The translations under genes were made by a program, and so were the position numbers. Under the pieces are notes generated by a model, which was not told the DNA's origin, ran no database searches, and saw only the letters and a program-made list of their open reading frames with translations. From assembly GCA_964450955.1 (NCBI GenBank), contig CAYVFI010000008.1, positions 112,525 through 176,524 of the forward strand: a DNA stretch of 64,000 nucleotides, read 5' to 3'. Below, one piece after another: positions 1-8,473 of the stretch; within the stretch, counting starts at the first letter, position 1, and each line of letters begins with the position of its first letter. The stretch is from CAYNWT01 sp964450955 (lineage in GTDB: Bacteria > Planctomycetota > Planctomycetia > Planctomycetales > Planctomycetaceae).

Positions 1-1298
1 TGACATCTGAACCAGCCGCGAATCAGCTGGAAGTCAGCTACCAGGCGATCAAAAGCGATTTGCACGAACGGCTAATCGAATCGTTGGACCTGGCGTCCAT
101 CGATCAGGCCGATTCGCCGCAGATGCGCGCACAGATTTTGTTGCTGGCCAGGGAGCTGCTGCCGACGACGCTGGCTCTCGAAACCAGCGACCGGCTGATG
201 GGCGAGATTGAAGACGAAGTGTTTGGCCTGGGGCCTCTGGAACCGCTGCTTCGGGATAAGACCGTTAGCGACATTCTTGTTAACGGCCCGTACGAGGTTC
301 GAGTCGAACGCGCGGGACGGCTGAAGAACACCAGTGTTGTGTTTGCGGATGAGGCCCATCTGCGGCGGGTGATTCACAGAATCGTTTCCCGCGTGGGTCG
401 CCGGATTGACGAAGTCAGCCCCATGGTTGACGCTCGGCTGGCGGATGGGTCGCGAGTCAACGCGGTTGTTGCTCCACTGGCATTGAATGGCCCACTGCTG
501 TCGATTCGAAAGTTTGATCGCGAACACCTGGATATCCAGAAGTTGATTGCCAACGGAACTTTGTCGGGTGATATGGCCGAGTTCTTGCTGGCTGCGGTTC
601 GAGCCAGAATCAATATGGTCGTTTCGGGCGGAACGGGTGCCGGGAAGACGACGCTGTTGAATGCACTGTCTGCCGGGATCCCTGACAGCGAGCGACTGGT
701 CACGATTGAAGACTCGGCCGAACTACAACTGCGGCACCGGCACGTTGCCAAACTGGAGACGCGGCCAGCCAACAGCGAAGGCCTGGGCGAGATTACTCAA
801 CGTGACCTGGTAAAAAACAGTCTGCGCATGCGGCCAGATAGAATTATCATTGGCGAAGTCCGTGGCGCGGAAGCTCTGGACATGCTTCAGGCCATGAATA
901 CCGGTCACGAAGGTTCGCTGACAACGTTACACGCCAACGATACCACTGACGCTTTAACACGACTTGAAATGATGGTCGCCATGACTGGCGTTGACTACCC
1001 GGTGACGATCGTGCGTCAGTACATCGCCAGCGGAATTCGACTGCTGCTTCAGGTCGCAAGGTTATCCGGAGGCGTCCGGCGGATTGTTCGGATTACAGAA
1101 ATTACCGGTTTCAAAGGTAGCCAGTACCAGACGCAGGACTTGTTTGTCTACAGGCAACGCGGGCTTGATGTGACGGGAGTGGCCAAGGGAATCTTTGAAA
1201 GTACCGGTGCGCTGCCAACGATGCGGGATCGATTTGAAGATCACGGTGTTGCCTTGCAGGACAACTGGTTCCGCTTTGAAGAGGATGACGACGAATGA
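1..1298 (+). CDS. cpaF: CpaF/TadA-type secretion ATPase of the Tad pilus (5' end just outside window)
   Basis: Cytoplasmic hexameric ATPase that powers assembly of Tad/Flp type IVc pili. The reading frame is open from base 3 and the residues before the first in-frame TTG (base 60) look like a normal CpaF N-terminus, so that TTG is not the start. The frame reads TSEPAANQL from base 3 and bases 1-2 are 'tg', so the initiator may be an NTG codon whose first base lies one position left of the window. Visible motifs: Walker A GGTGAGKTTLLNAL (about base 627), IEDSAELQL, the Asp-box/Walker B region RPDRIIIGEVRGAEALDML, and the HANDTTDAL histidine box. Its stop overlaps tadB by 4 bp. Family assignment is firm; the exact start is inferred. 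Confidence 0.95.
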   Translation, partial: TSEPAANQLEVSYQAIKSDLHERLIESLDLASIDQADSPQMRAQILLLARELLPTTLALETSDRLMGEIEDEVFGLGPLEPLLRDKTVSDILVNGPYEVRVERAGRLKNTSVVFADEAHLRRVIHRIVSRVGRRIDEVSPMVDARLADGSRVNAVVAPLALNGPLLSIRKFDREHLDIQKLIANGTLSGDMAEFLLAAVRARINMVVSGGTGAGKTTLLNALSAGIPDSERLVTIEDSAELQLRHRHVAKLETRPANSEGLGEITQRDLVKNSLRMRPDRIIIGEVRGAEALDMLQAMNTGHEGSLTTLHANDTTDALTRLEMMVAMTGVDYPVTIVRQYIASGIRLLLQVARLSGGVRRIVRITEITGFKGSQYQTQDLFVYRQRGLDVTGVAKGIFESTGALPTMRDRFEDHGVALQDNWFRFEEDDDE

Positions 1299-2212
1299 GT
1301 TGGCCTGCTCAGAATTTTATCTCTGTGATGCTGTTTGCCGGTTCGTTGCTGTTCGTATACCGCGTCGTCGCGCGGATTCGTGAGTCTGAGGAACGCGATG
1401 TCGATAGGCTAAAGCTGCGAAATTTTCCTGTGCGGTCTTCGCAGACCAACAGCGGTCTGGACAACTTTAACGATTGGTTTGTCAGACTGTGTTACTTCAT
1501 TGGGGACGGCATCAATCCTACGACGGCTGTGCTGGGTATCGGCTTGCTGGCGATGGTGCTTGGTGGTCTGGTTTCGTTTGGAACGGGTGACGCGTTCCTT
1601 GCAGTGATGGTCGCGTTCGCAACCGTTGCCATTTTGTTGGTCACAATGATGCTTATTCGACGTCAGGCGATTAAGCAGTTCGAAGAACAGTTTCCGGCGA
1701 CTCTGGATCTGTTTTCTCGAGCCATCCGCGCCGGAGAAAGTGTTGACCAGGCAATGCATCTGTTGGCCAGGGCGAAGATCGGCGATGTGTCTCAACTTGA
1801 ATTCCGACGCTGTGCCGGTCAGTTGGACATGGGGCTGTCACTACCGGCAGCCCTGAATTCAATGTGCGATCGCATCGATTTGACCGACCTGCGGATTTTT
1901 TCGTCGGCGATGGTGGCGCACCGCGATGGCGGCGGCAACCTTGCGATGATTTTGGACCGTCTGGCCTCTGTGATTCGCGATCGAAACAACTATCGACAAC
2001 AACTGAAGGCCGTGACCGGTGCCAGCCGGATTTCCGTGCTTCTAATTGCCGGGCTGGGGCCGATTCTTTTTGGTTGGCTGTTTTTGGTCCACCCGGAATA
2101 TGGCGCCGGACTGTGGGAAGACCCAACGGGTCGGATGATGTTGGCCTACGCGATTGTTTCCGAAGTCATCGGACTTGCGATTGTCGGCACGATGCTGAAG
2201 GCGGAGTACTAA
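1295..2212 (+). CDS. tadB: TadB-like type II secretion F-domain inner-membrane protein
   Basis: Inner-membrane platform protein of the Tad pilus machine, the partner on which the CpaF ATPase acts. The 305-residue product has an N-terminal membrane segment, a hydrophobic pair near residues 80-125, then a cytoplasmic T2SSF/GspF helical domain (FEEQFPATLDLFSRAIRAG, residues about 130-255) and two C-terminal hydrophobic segments. The ATG overlaps the cpaF stop (ATGA), which indicates translational coupling, and tadC follows after 3 bp. Length and architecture are normal for TadB. Assigned to TadB rather than TadC by gene order, since both share the T2SSF domain. Confidence 0.92.
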   Translation: MSWPAQNFISVMLFAGSLLFVYRVVARIRESEERDVDRLKLRNFPVRSSQTNSGLDNFNDWFVRLCYFIGDGINPTTAVLGIGLLAMVLGGLVSFGTGDAFLAVMVAFATVAILLVTMMLIRRQAIKQFEEQFPATLDLFSRAIRAGESVDQAMHLLARAKIGDVSQLEFRRCAGQLDMGLSLPAALNSMCDRIDLTDLRIFSSAMVAHRDGGGNLAMILDRLASVIRDRNNYRQQLKAVTGASRISVLLIAGLGPILFGWLFLVHPEYGAGLWEDPTGRMMLAYAIVSEVIGLAIVGTMLKAEY

Positions 2213-2215
2213 AGC

Positions 2216-3178
2216 ATGCTGGTTCCTGTTGTCGTCTTTCTGTTTATCACAACAGCCGTGTTCCTGGCCGGCCTGCTGCTGCTACGCGGCGGCGCGCCGG
2301 AGGAGCCATCGGTTCAGCTACAGTTGCGGCCGCCAAAAGTTGCGTCTGCGTTTGCGGCCGTTTTACCAACGACAGATAAGGTCAGAGAGCGGATCAAATC
2401 TGAACTGCTTCAAGCCGGCTTCTACCGGCGTCACACGTATGAGGTTTTCGCAGGAACCCGCAACGCGGCGGTTCTGCTTTGGATCCTATTCGTGGTAGGG
2501 CTTTTTGGTCTGAGTATCCGGTTTGACGTGGTGCGATTGCGGAACGCCGGGCTTGTGGGCCTGGTGGGTGCGATCCTGATTTACAGTTTGCCTGGCGTGA
2601 TTGTGAGTGTCCTGGCTTCGTCTCGAAAGAAGCGAATCTATCATAGCCTGCCCGATGCGTTGGATATGCTGACTATGATGATGACGGGCGGGCTGGGCCT
2701 AAATCGGTCCCTGAAACGCACATCAACCGAACTGCAAAACGCGCATCCGGACCTGTCGAAAGAACTATCGATCGTGCACCATCAGGCTCAGGTTGGTTCA
2801 TTTAGCAAAGCGATCGAAGGGTTCGCTGACCGAATGGACGATCCCGAGGTCACCGGGCTGAGTTCACTGATTCAGCACTCAGAGCGGCTTGGTAGTCCGA
2901 TGGGTGATGCCCTGGTCGAATACTCCGATGGTATTCGTCGAACGCGGCGGCAACGCGCGGAAGAAACCGGTAACAAGCGAAACGTGCTGTTGCTGTTTCC
3001 AGTGATCCTGTTTCTGGCTCCACCGATTTACATACTGCTGCTGGGCCCGGCGATGTTGGAGCTGCGAGATTTTCTGGACCGAGAACGCCGCGAGAGTGGC
3101 GTGTTGCGGCAGACGGTCAGTGCGGACGTTACGCCCGGAATTCTGCCGAGTCAGGACAGGTTAGGACGCCGGCGGTAG
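2216..3178 (+). CDS. tadC: TadC-like type II secretion F-domain inner-membrane protein
   Basis: Second inner-membrane platform protein of the Tad pilus. The 320 residues begin with a membrane helix, followed by a hydrophobic pair around residues 80-140, a T2SSF domain (LPDALDMLTMMMTGGLGL, then HHQAQVGSFSKAIEGFADR) and a last hydrophobic segment FPVILFLAPPIYILLLGPA. It ends with a short polar tail. It is the third gene of the + strand operon cpaF-tadB-tadC and is followed by a 125-bp gap facing the convergent TPR lipoprotein gene. The ATG at 2216 is 3 bp after the tadB stop. Assignment by domain plus gene order. Confidence 0.9.
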   Translation: MLVPVVVFLFITTAVFLAGLLLLRGGAPEEPSVQLQLRPPKVASAFAAVLPTTDKVRERIKSELLQAGFYRRHTYEVFAGTRNAAVLLWILFVVGLFGLSIRFDVVRLRNAGLVGLVGAILIYSLPGVIVSVLASSRKKRIYHSLPDALDMLTMMMTGGLGLNRSLKRTSTELQNAHPDLSKELSIVHHQAQVGSFSKAIEGFADRMDDPEVTGLSSLIQHSERLGSPMGDALVEYSDGIRRTRRQRAEETGNKRNVLLLFPVILFLAPPIYILLLGPAMLELRDFLDRERRESGVLRQTVSADVTPGILPSQDRLGRRR

Positions 3179-3303
3179 GGCACCGACGATGTTTTGGTAC
3201 GTCTGTTTTGTCAGGCTGCCCACTTGATGTGGTTCCACTGCGTCTGGTTGGTCTGCCGAGGTTGATGGCCCGACTTGCCATGGACGTTGTGTCGGAGAAC
3301 GGC

Positions 3304-4668
3304 TTAGCGGAACGTTGGCCAGTCTTGCATTCTTGGGCCATCGGTTTGGTTAAGTGATGGCGTCGCAGTCAAGGATTCCGGAACCGGCTTCGGGAGCTCT
3401 GGTTCGGAAACGGCTGTCGCTGGGCGAGTCGCTGCTGCTGACGGCGTGGACGACCAGAAGGCAGTCTCTCGCACAACTGGCATGGTTGATGGTTCTGGTG
3501 TCACAGCTGGTTTCTTGAAGCTTGCTGATTCCACCGGCTTCGGCTTCGGTTTCGATTCAGCCCGGCGAATGACAATTGATGGCTTCGTGGTGCCGGCTGA
3601 TGATGGTTGGTCAAATCGCCGGATCAACGAATCGATTGGCTTCACTGTGGCGGCTTTCGTGGTTGCCTGTTTGGGTGCCATTGACGCAGCTCCGGCGGGC
3701 GACGACTTTCGGCGATCAAGTTTGTCAGCCTTAACCTGGTTGAACCCGGCTGCCTGCACCGCTGATTTTCGCAGTCGACCCGGTTCGGGCAGAGTCGGCG
3801 AACCCTGTGGAAGCTCATAGACGGCTGGTGCGATTTGATTCTCAGACAAAATTTCTGAGGCGTGATGGATTTGTTGGGCGGCGAGTGCAGCTTCATGAGC
3901 CGCAAGCTGAGTCGGATTTTGCTTCGGATCAATCAAGCCAGGTTCCGAACGGTCGCGTCGAGCGATGCGGTTCATGGCTTGTTCGTGGTTGCCCAATGCC
4001 ACCAGCGCTTCGGCTGCTGGTTTGAGTGACGAGTCTGTATCGAGGGCTTTCAGGTAGTTCTTTCTGGCATTTGTCAGGTCGCCGCGTTGTGAGTGCACCC
4101 AGGCGATGTTGTTGTAGGCATCGGCCATGGAACCGGCCAAACGGAACTCGCTTAAAGCTTCTTTGTCCCGGCCAGCCGCGCCCAGGACCAGTCCAAGGTT
4201 GTTGTGGACAGAAAGGTTCCGGCTGTCGAGTGTGGATGCTTGTCTTAGCCAGTGTTCTGCCTGCTCCAGATCGCCCTGCAGATAGCAGGCATATCCGAGA
4301 TCGTTAAGTAACTCGGCCGAAGGTTCCCCCGCCGTTCGCGCGATCTCTAAATGAGCAATCGCGGCTGCGTAGTCGCCCTTCTTCGCATCCAAAACGCCCA
4401 GTCGATGATGCGCGAGTGGCTGGTCCGGTTGAGATTCGAGAACTCGTTCGTAAACCTGTCTGGCCGCGACGGTGTCACCCTGTCGTTCCTGAAGCCGCGC
4501 GAGGCTGACGTGCTGAATCGTGGCAGGTTCGTTTTGAGCCGACCGGAAGCCGGACGTAGAACCGCAGCCTGTGGCGGCCAGGCAACTGGCCAGACAAAGG
4601 CTAAGCCGTACCCCGGACCAAATGGACTGGGTGAGTGTGTTTGAATGCTTGTTTATGATGGTATTCAC
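3304..4668 (-). CDS. TPR lipoprotein, TadD-like
   Basis: Probable outer-membrane or periplasmic lipoprotein that helps build the Tad pilus; TadD proteins are TPR lipoproteins of this kind. A lipobox LAATGC lies near residue 35 after a hydrophobic stretch. Residues about 55-230 form at least four TPR units (for example LARLQERQGDTVAARQVYER and LLNDLGYACYLQGDLEQAEH). The second half is a low-complexity Pro/Lys/Ser/Thr-rich tail with no recognisable fold, which makes the protein longer than usual TadD (about 250 residues). The initiator is GTG, directly after the TAA of the preceding gene, so the three - strand genes form one operon with the secretin. TadD identity is inferred from TPRs and context; only 'TPR lipoprotein' is certain. 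Confidence 0.8.
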   Translation of the reverse strand: MNTIINKHSNTLTQSIWSGVRLSLCLASCLAATGCGSTSGFRSAQNEPATIQHVSLARLQERQGDTVAARQVYERVLESQPDQPLAHHRLGVLDAKKGDYAAAIAHLEIARTAGEPSAELLNDLGYACYLQGDLEQAEHWLRQASTLDSRNLSVHNNLGLVLGAAGRDKEALSEFRLAGSMADAYNNIAWVHSQRGDLTNARKNYLKALDTDSSLKPAAEALVALGNHEQAMNRIARRDRSEPGLIDPKQNPTQLAAHEAALAAQQIHHASEILSENQIAPAVYELPQGSPTLPEPGRLRKSAVQAAGFNQVKADKLDRRKSSPAGAASMAPKQATTKAATVKPIDSLIRRFDQPSSAGTTKPSIVIRRAESKPKPKPVESASFKKPAVTPEPSTMPVVRETAFWSSTPSAAATRPATAVSEPELPKPVPESLTATPSLNQTDGPRMQDWPTFR

Positions 4669-5334
4669 TTAGAAGTTCGCTCCACCACCGCCTGAGTTTC
4701 CACCAGAACCCTGGTTGTTTGCTCGACCAAACGACTGTGCGTATGCCGAAGCCGCCTCAGCAGATTCAAGACCTTCTGAAAATGCCGGCGCCACAATCAC
4801 CCGGTTCTTCGCGTCGGGCACACCAAGTGATTCGAGGGCTTGCACAACAATTTCACGACGTTCTAAATCAAGTTTGTCGCCATAGTGGACTGAGTACTTG
4901 TACTCGGTCGCTTCGCGAAGTGAGGTCTGGTTTCTTTCGATCACGACCATGTCTTCTCCGGTCTCAGCGAGAATGGAGGCGATCTGGCGGACGTGATCCT
5001 GCCCCGATGGAGTCAGACGGAATCCACGTGGCGGCCCGTCGTACGGCCGGTTCAAACGGTGTTCCCACTCAGGTTTGTTGAGTTCGAATTCATGATTGTA
5101 AATTACCAGCTTCGCTCGTTCAGCGTTGTGTTCCTGCAGTTCGTTCATCTGATCGACAATCGAACCTAGTGGCCGTGGTTCCGTTGGATAGCTGATGTAT
5201 GTGCCCTGTCCTCCGGATTGGCACCCAACCAGGGAGAACGAAAACAGGCCCAGCCCAAACAGGGCGCAACGCCACAACACGCGGGTCTTATTGCTCGCGG
5301 TTGTACTATTCATGTTGTTGTGGACCAGGTTCAT
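4669..5334 (-). CDS. Probable pilus-assembly lipoprotein, CpaD-like
   Basis: 221-residue lipoprotein with a signal peptide and lipobox LVGC near residue 37. The body holds a segment GFRLTPSGQDHVRQIASIL followed later by RREIVVQALESLGVPDAKN, a pattern like the CpaD and OmpA-type domains in which a conserved family repeats 'RR-x-x-x-V-x-x-x-L-x-x-x-G'. The C-terminus is Gly/Asn-rich. Its ATG overlaps the secretin stop by 4 bp and it abuts the TPR lipoprotein gene, the place and size expected for CpaD, the lipoprotein that supports the CpaC secretin. No full-length CpaD signature can be verified by eye, so the name is a contextual call. Confidence 0.65.
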   Translation of the reverse strand: MNLVHNNMNSTTASNKTRVLWRCALFGLGLFSFSLVGCQSGGQGTYISYPTEPRPLGSIVDQMNELQEHNAERAKLVIYNHEFELNKPEWEHRLNRPYDGPPRGFRLTPSGQDHVRQIASILAETGEDMVVIERNQTSLREATEYKYSVHYGDKLDLERREIVVQALESLGVPDAKNRVIVAPAFSEGLESAEAASAYAQSFGRANNQGSGGNSGGGGANF

Positions 5335-7064
5335 TCGGAGAAGCCGGAAGGACCAGAGATGAAATGAGCTTCGCTGTCGCAGTAGCCGCTATCTTGCCGA
5401 CGCATTCCCCAGCGTCCCCGTGTTCGGCCAACCGGCGAGCCGCCCAGGGCGTTGATTGATTTGGTGCGATACTCGGGCCATGTTGTGCTGCGGTGCTGGA
5501 AGTTGTCGTCACCTTCGATAAGGCGTCCTCGGAAGAACGCGTCATCTGTGGGGTCGTTAATTTCCATACCGGGCAGCATCATGGGAGCTTCATCGGCGTC
5601 CATCGGATGAATTAGCTGGGGGCTTACCAGAACCACCAGTTCGGTTTCGTCGCGACTTGTGTTTTGGGATGCGAAGAGATGGCGAACGCCGGGAATCCTT
5701 CTGAGGAACGGCACTTCACTTTTTTGCCCGCCTTGTTCGTCCTGAATCAGCCCGGCAATCGCCAGCCATTGTCCTTCACGTAGATCGACCGTTGTGTCCA
5801 CGCTTCGAGAATTCAGGCCGGGGATTCCGTTGACAGTTGCGTCTGTATTGAGCGTTGAGAACGAGGGCGAGACCTGCAGGCGAATCAGGTCTTTGTCCAC
5901 GACGGTCGGTGTGAACGACAGTTGCGTTCCGAAGCCGCGGAAGGTCGTGGAAGTTGAACCGATTCCATCGACACCAACGGCAGTGGGAACGGCAAACTCG
6001 CCGCCAGCCAGAAAGGTCGCCGGTCGGCCGCTGATCGTTACAAGAGTTGGCTCAGCCAGAATCTTCCCGTACCCGTGCGTGCTGAACGCTCGAAGAAAAA
6101 GCTGCAGATCGGCCGCGTTCAGGATCGCTGAAAGATTGTTGCCTCCGGACAGCACGCTGGAAAACAGCAAGTCGTTGCCGCCGCGGTTAATATTCACGCC
6201 AAGTTCGCGAGCCGCGTTGCGACTGAGTTCAGCAATGCGAACTTTCAGCATGACCTGATGTTCGCCAGGAACACGCATGAGATTGATGACCTGGACATCG
6301 TTTAGGTTGACGCCGAAATCGTCTTCGTCGTTGTCACCATCGTCGTTTCGGCCGCCATTGTTGCCATCGCCGTTTTGGCCGTTGCTACGACCAAACTGCT
6401 GACCAAGCAAGCGTAGGATATCGCGGGCCTCTTTGGCGTCGTGGGCTTGTCCGCGGACGATGAGCTTGTCCTCAACAGCAAATAGCTGCACCTGGCTGTT
6501 CGGGAAGAACTCGTTGATGCGATCCTGCAACAACGCGTACTCGTATTCTTTTTGCTCGTCTTTGGATTCGTCAGGCAGACATCTCACCAAATACCGAAGC
6601 GTGTACTTGCGCCCGTCGGCTGCCAACATCCACAGCGTGACAGTTGTCTGACCGCTGGAACCGCCGATGAACTCAACCTCGTGCGGGTCGAACTCGTTCA
6701 TGTCCACGATCGACGGATCCGCAATCGAAACGCGTTGGATGGCGGCGCGGGTGCGAATAATCTTCGAATGCCGCGGGTGTAGCGTCAGCAGCAGCTCAGA
6801 GTCCAGAACCTCATGTACCAATAAGTCCTCGCGTGCCGCCGAACGAGGCAATGGTGGTTCCAGATCACGTGGCGAAACTGTACCCGTAAGAACATCACGC
6901 ACCGCAGATCGCGTCAAAGGCGAACGCGAGAACGTGCGATCCTCTTGCGCGGCGATAAACTGGCCTGCCCACAGAATTCCTGCGGTAACGACCAGACCGA
7001 CCCCAATTACGTGACGTGCTGCCACTATGTGACTTTCGAAATAGGTAGACCCAATGTATGTCAT
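5331..7064 (-). CDS. cpaC: Outer-membrane secretin of the Tad pilus (CpaC/RcpA family)
   Basis: Forms the gated outer-membrane ring through which the pilus leaves the cell. After an N-terminal hydrophobic signal (about residues 15-38) comes the pilus/BON-like N-domain with ELLLTLHPRHSKIIRTRAA and WMLAADGRKYTLRYLV, an N-domain with a Gly/Asn/Asp-rich linker (about 225-250), then the secretin core: VMLKVRIAELSRNAARELGV, ILAEPTLVTISGRPATFLAGGE, and the C-terminal VPFLRRIPGVRHLFASQ and ELVVLVSPQLIHPM motifs. A tail of about 85 residues follows the core. The annotated ATG lacks a clear ribosome-binding site; a GTG 39 bp inside (base 7025) would put the signal peptide closer to the N-terminus and is a real alternative. 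Confidence 0.92.
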   Translation of the reverse strand: MTYIGSTYFESHIVAARHVIGVGLVVTAGILWAGQFIAAQEDRTFSRSPLTRSAVRDVLTGTVSPRDLEPPLPRSAAREDLLVHEVLDSELLLTLHPRHSKIIRTRAAIQRVSIADPSIVDMNEFDPHEVEFIGGSSGQTTVTLWMLAADGRKYTLRYLVRCLPDESKDEQKEYEYALLQDRINEFFPNSQVQLFAVEDKLIVRGQAHDAKEARDILRLLGQQFGRSNGQNGDGNNGGRNDDGDNDEDDFGVNLNDVQVINLMRVPGEHQVMLKVRIAELSRNAARELGVNINRGGNDLLFSSVLSGGNNLSAILNAADLQLFLRAFSTHGYGKILAEPTLVTISGRPATFLAGGEFAVPTAVGVDGIGSTSTTFRGFGTQLSFTPTVVDKDLIRLQVSPSFSTLNTDATVNGIPGLNSRSVDTTVDLREGQWLAIAGLIQDEQGGQKSEVPFLRRIPGVRHLFASQNTSRDETELVVLVSPQLIHPMDADEAPMMLPGMEINDPTDDAFFRGRLIEGDDNFQHRSTTWPEYRTKSINALGGSPVGRTRGRWGMRRQDSGYCDSEAHFISGPSGFSE

Positions 7065-7319
7065 CGGTGTTCGGGTATTAGGGTGTTAACGAATGGGCGG
7101 ACTGTTCCGATTTTTCTTGTTGAATCGTGGCGATCTTTTCCGCTTCCGAAAACTGGGTGGTCTGGGGTGACCGTCTGAGTGGTGCCGGTTTGAACCCCTC
7201 AGGTCGTTCGGCTCTTACAATCGATACAGGCGAACCGATGAGAGCAACCGGACGCGGCACTTCACCGCACTCCGTCCAACCGGCAATTGTTGCCGCACCC
7301 TGGATCACTGGAGTTCTAA
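7065..7319. promoter_or_regulatory. Divergent intergenic region between secretin operon and Cys-rich secreted protein
   Basis: These 255 bp separate two divergent genes and must hold both promoters. A clear Shine-Dalgarno TGGAG sits 6 bp before the ATG at 7320. No convincing -35/-10 pair or operator could be identified. Two overlapping frames of 88 codons cross the region on opposite strands but neither shows a ribosome-binding site or a recognisable protein pattern. Confidence 0.4.
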
Positions 7320-8351
7320 ATGGCCCGCTTAAAGTTTGCCGCATGCCTGGCGTTGTCAGTCGCGACCGTGTGCAGCCTGGTTCAAGCCGATGATTACAAC
7401 GCGGGCGCTCGCAAAGCGTCCACGGCCAAGCCGGCTAGCCGAGTTGGGTTTCGGAAAGCGACGAATGCAGGGCCCTCGCCTTTGAGTCGTTGGTTCAAAG
7501 AATCCAGCAAGTCAAAGCCTGTTGCCGACTCGAAAGAAAACCGACCCGGTCCCGTCGTGACACGTTTGTCGCAGCGTAAATCCCGGGAGATTGTCAGAAG
7601 CACGGCAGCACCACAGCCAAACGTGGCACCGACCGCAGCGCCGGCCTCAGTTCCGCAACCGGCAGCGGCTCGTCCCGTCACAGCGGTGTCATCCGGAACC
7701 AGTTGCGGTCAACCAAACTGCCAGGTCTGCAACCCGTGCCAATGTAACAGCTGCCAATTAGGGTTTGAAAACTGCGGACAAGATCAACGATCAAGACGAG
7801 CTCGAAGACTGGCTCGGTTGCGCAATCGTGGTCGAAGACTTCCAGGCGGTGCACAGGTTGCGAGTCGTCGTGGGTTTGGGTTCGTTGACGCGGGTATCAC
7901 GCCGCACGAGCAAGCGCAGCACTATCCTTATCAGAGCCACGAATGGACCTACTACCACCGGCCGTACAACTATAAACACATTCCTGAAACGGCTGGGCGA
8001 TGGGGCCAGATCCGTGAGGTCAGTTATCAGTCGCCGTACTCGAACGAGTTCTTCTCAAGCATCTACAAGCGGCATGAAGAAACTCGGCAAACCGAAACTG
8101 CTCCCGCCGAATTTCTGGACGAACCGTTGCCGCTTTGGCCGGAAACATTACCTGATGAGTATGCACCGGAAGACTTTGCTCCGGAGGGCTCAGACCCTGC
8201 ACGATTAACGCCAGAGGAGTTCGCTCCACCGCGACCCTTCCCGAAAGAACGGGCCTCGTTTACCCAGCCGAACATCCGACAGGTTTCTCAGCAAGTGCGG
8301 CAGTCCAATCGAACCGGTTCAACCGGGATTGGTGTTTGGAAAACGCGATAA
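7320..8351 (+). CDS. Secreted Cys-rich protein of unknown function
   Basis: The 343-residue product starts with a textbook signal peptide (MARLKFAACLALSVATVCSL then VQA-DD) preceded by TGGAG at 6 bp. Behind a Ser/Pro/Ala-rich linker lies a compact cysteine cluster around residue 125-150 with the pattern CGQPNCQVCNPCQCNSC, plus one more Cys, then a strongly basic Arg stretch (RSRRARRLARLRNRGRR). The rest is acidic/Pro-rich with many Tyr. Cysteines in such spacing suggest disulfides or metal binding at the cell surface. It is divergent from the secretin operon and near the pilin, so a surface role is plausible but unproven. No family recognised. Confidence 0.8.
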   Translation: MARLKFAACLALSVATVCSLVQADDYNAGARKASTAKPASRVGFRKATNAGPSPLSRWFKESSKSKPVADSKENRPGPVVTRLSQRKSREIVRSTAAPQPNVAPTAAPASVPQPAAARPVTAVSSGTSCGQPNCQVCNPCQCNSCQLGFENCGQDQRSRRARRLARLRNRGRRLPGGAQVASRRGFGFVDAGITPHEQAQHYPYQSHEWTYYHRPYNYKHIPETAGRWGQIREVSYQSPYSNEFFSSIYKRHEETRQTETAPAEFLDEPLPLWPETLPDEYAPEDFAPEGSDPARLTPEEFAPPRPFPKERASFTQPNIRQVSQQVRQSNRTGSTGIGVWKTR

Positions 8352-8411
8352 GCCCGATAAGGGTAAGTGGGCTCTGTGAAAGTCGATGGTGTTGGCTACG
8401 CACACCGCCGC

Positions 8412-8444
8412 CGCTCCGCCGCTAAGTAAGTCAGCAGCGGAGCG
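8412..8444. terminator. Hairpin between convergent genes
   Basis: CGCTCCGCCGCT (8412-8423) pairs with AGCAGCGGAGCG (8433-8444) with one mismatch and a 9-base loop. It lies in the 122-bp gap between the ends of the + secreted-protein gene and the - pilin gene, so it probably stops transcription from both sides. There is no strong T-run after it, which lowers confidence. Confidence 0.5.
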
Positions 8445-8473
8445 TTGGCGATCCGTCCAAGATGATCGACCGA

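Noticed and set aside
60..1298. TTG at base 60 as the cpaF start
   Set aside because: The upstream frame is open to the window edge and encodes a conserved CpaF N-terminus.
7078..7344. 88-codon - strand frame upstream of the secretin, a possible CpaB-like gene
   Set aside because: It overlaps the signal peptide of the gene at 7320, has no ribosome-binding site and shows no CpaB pattern.
7127..7393. 88-codon + strand frame in the divergent promoter region
   Set aside because: It overlaps the well-supported gene at 7320 in another frame and is antisense to the region above; no protein pattern.
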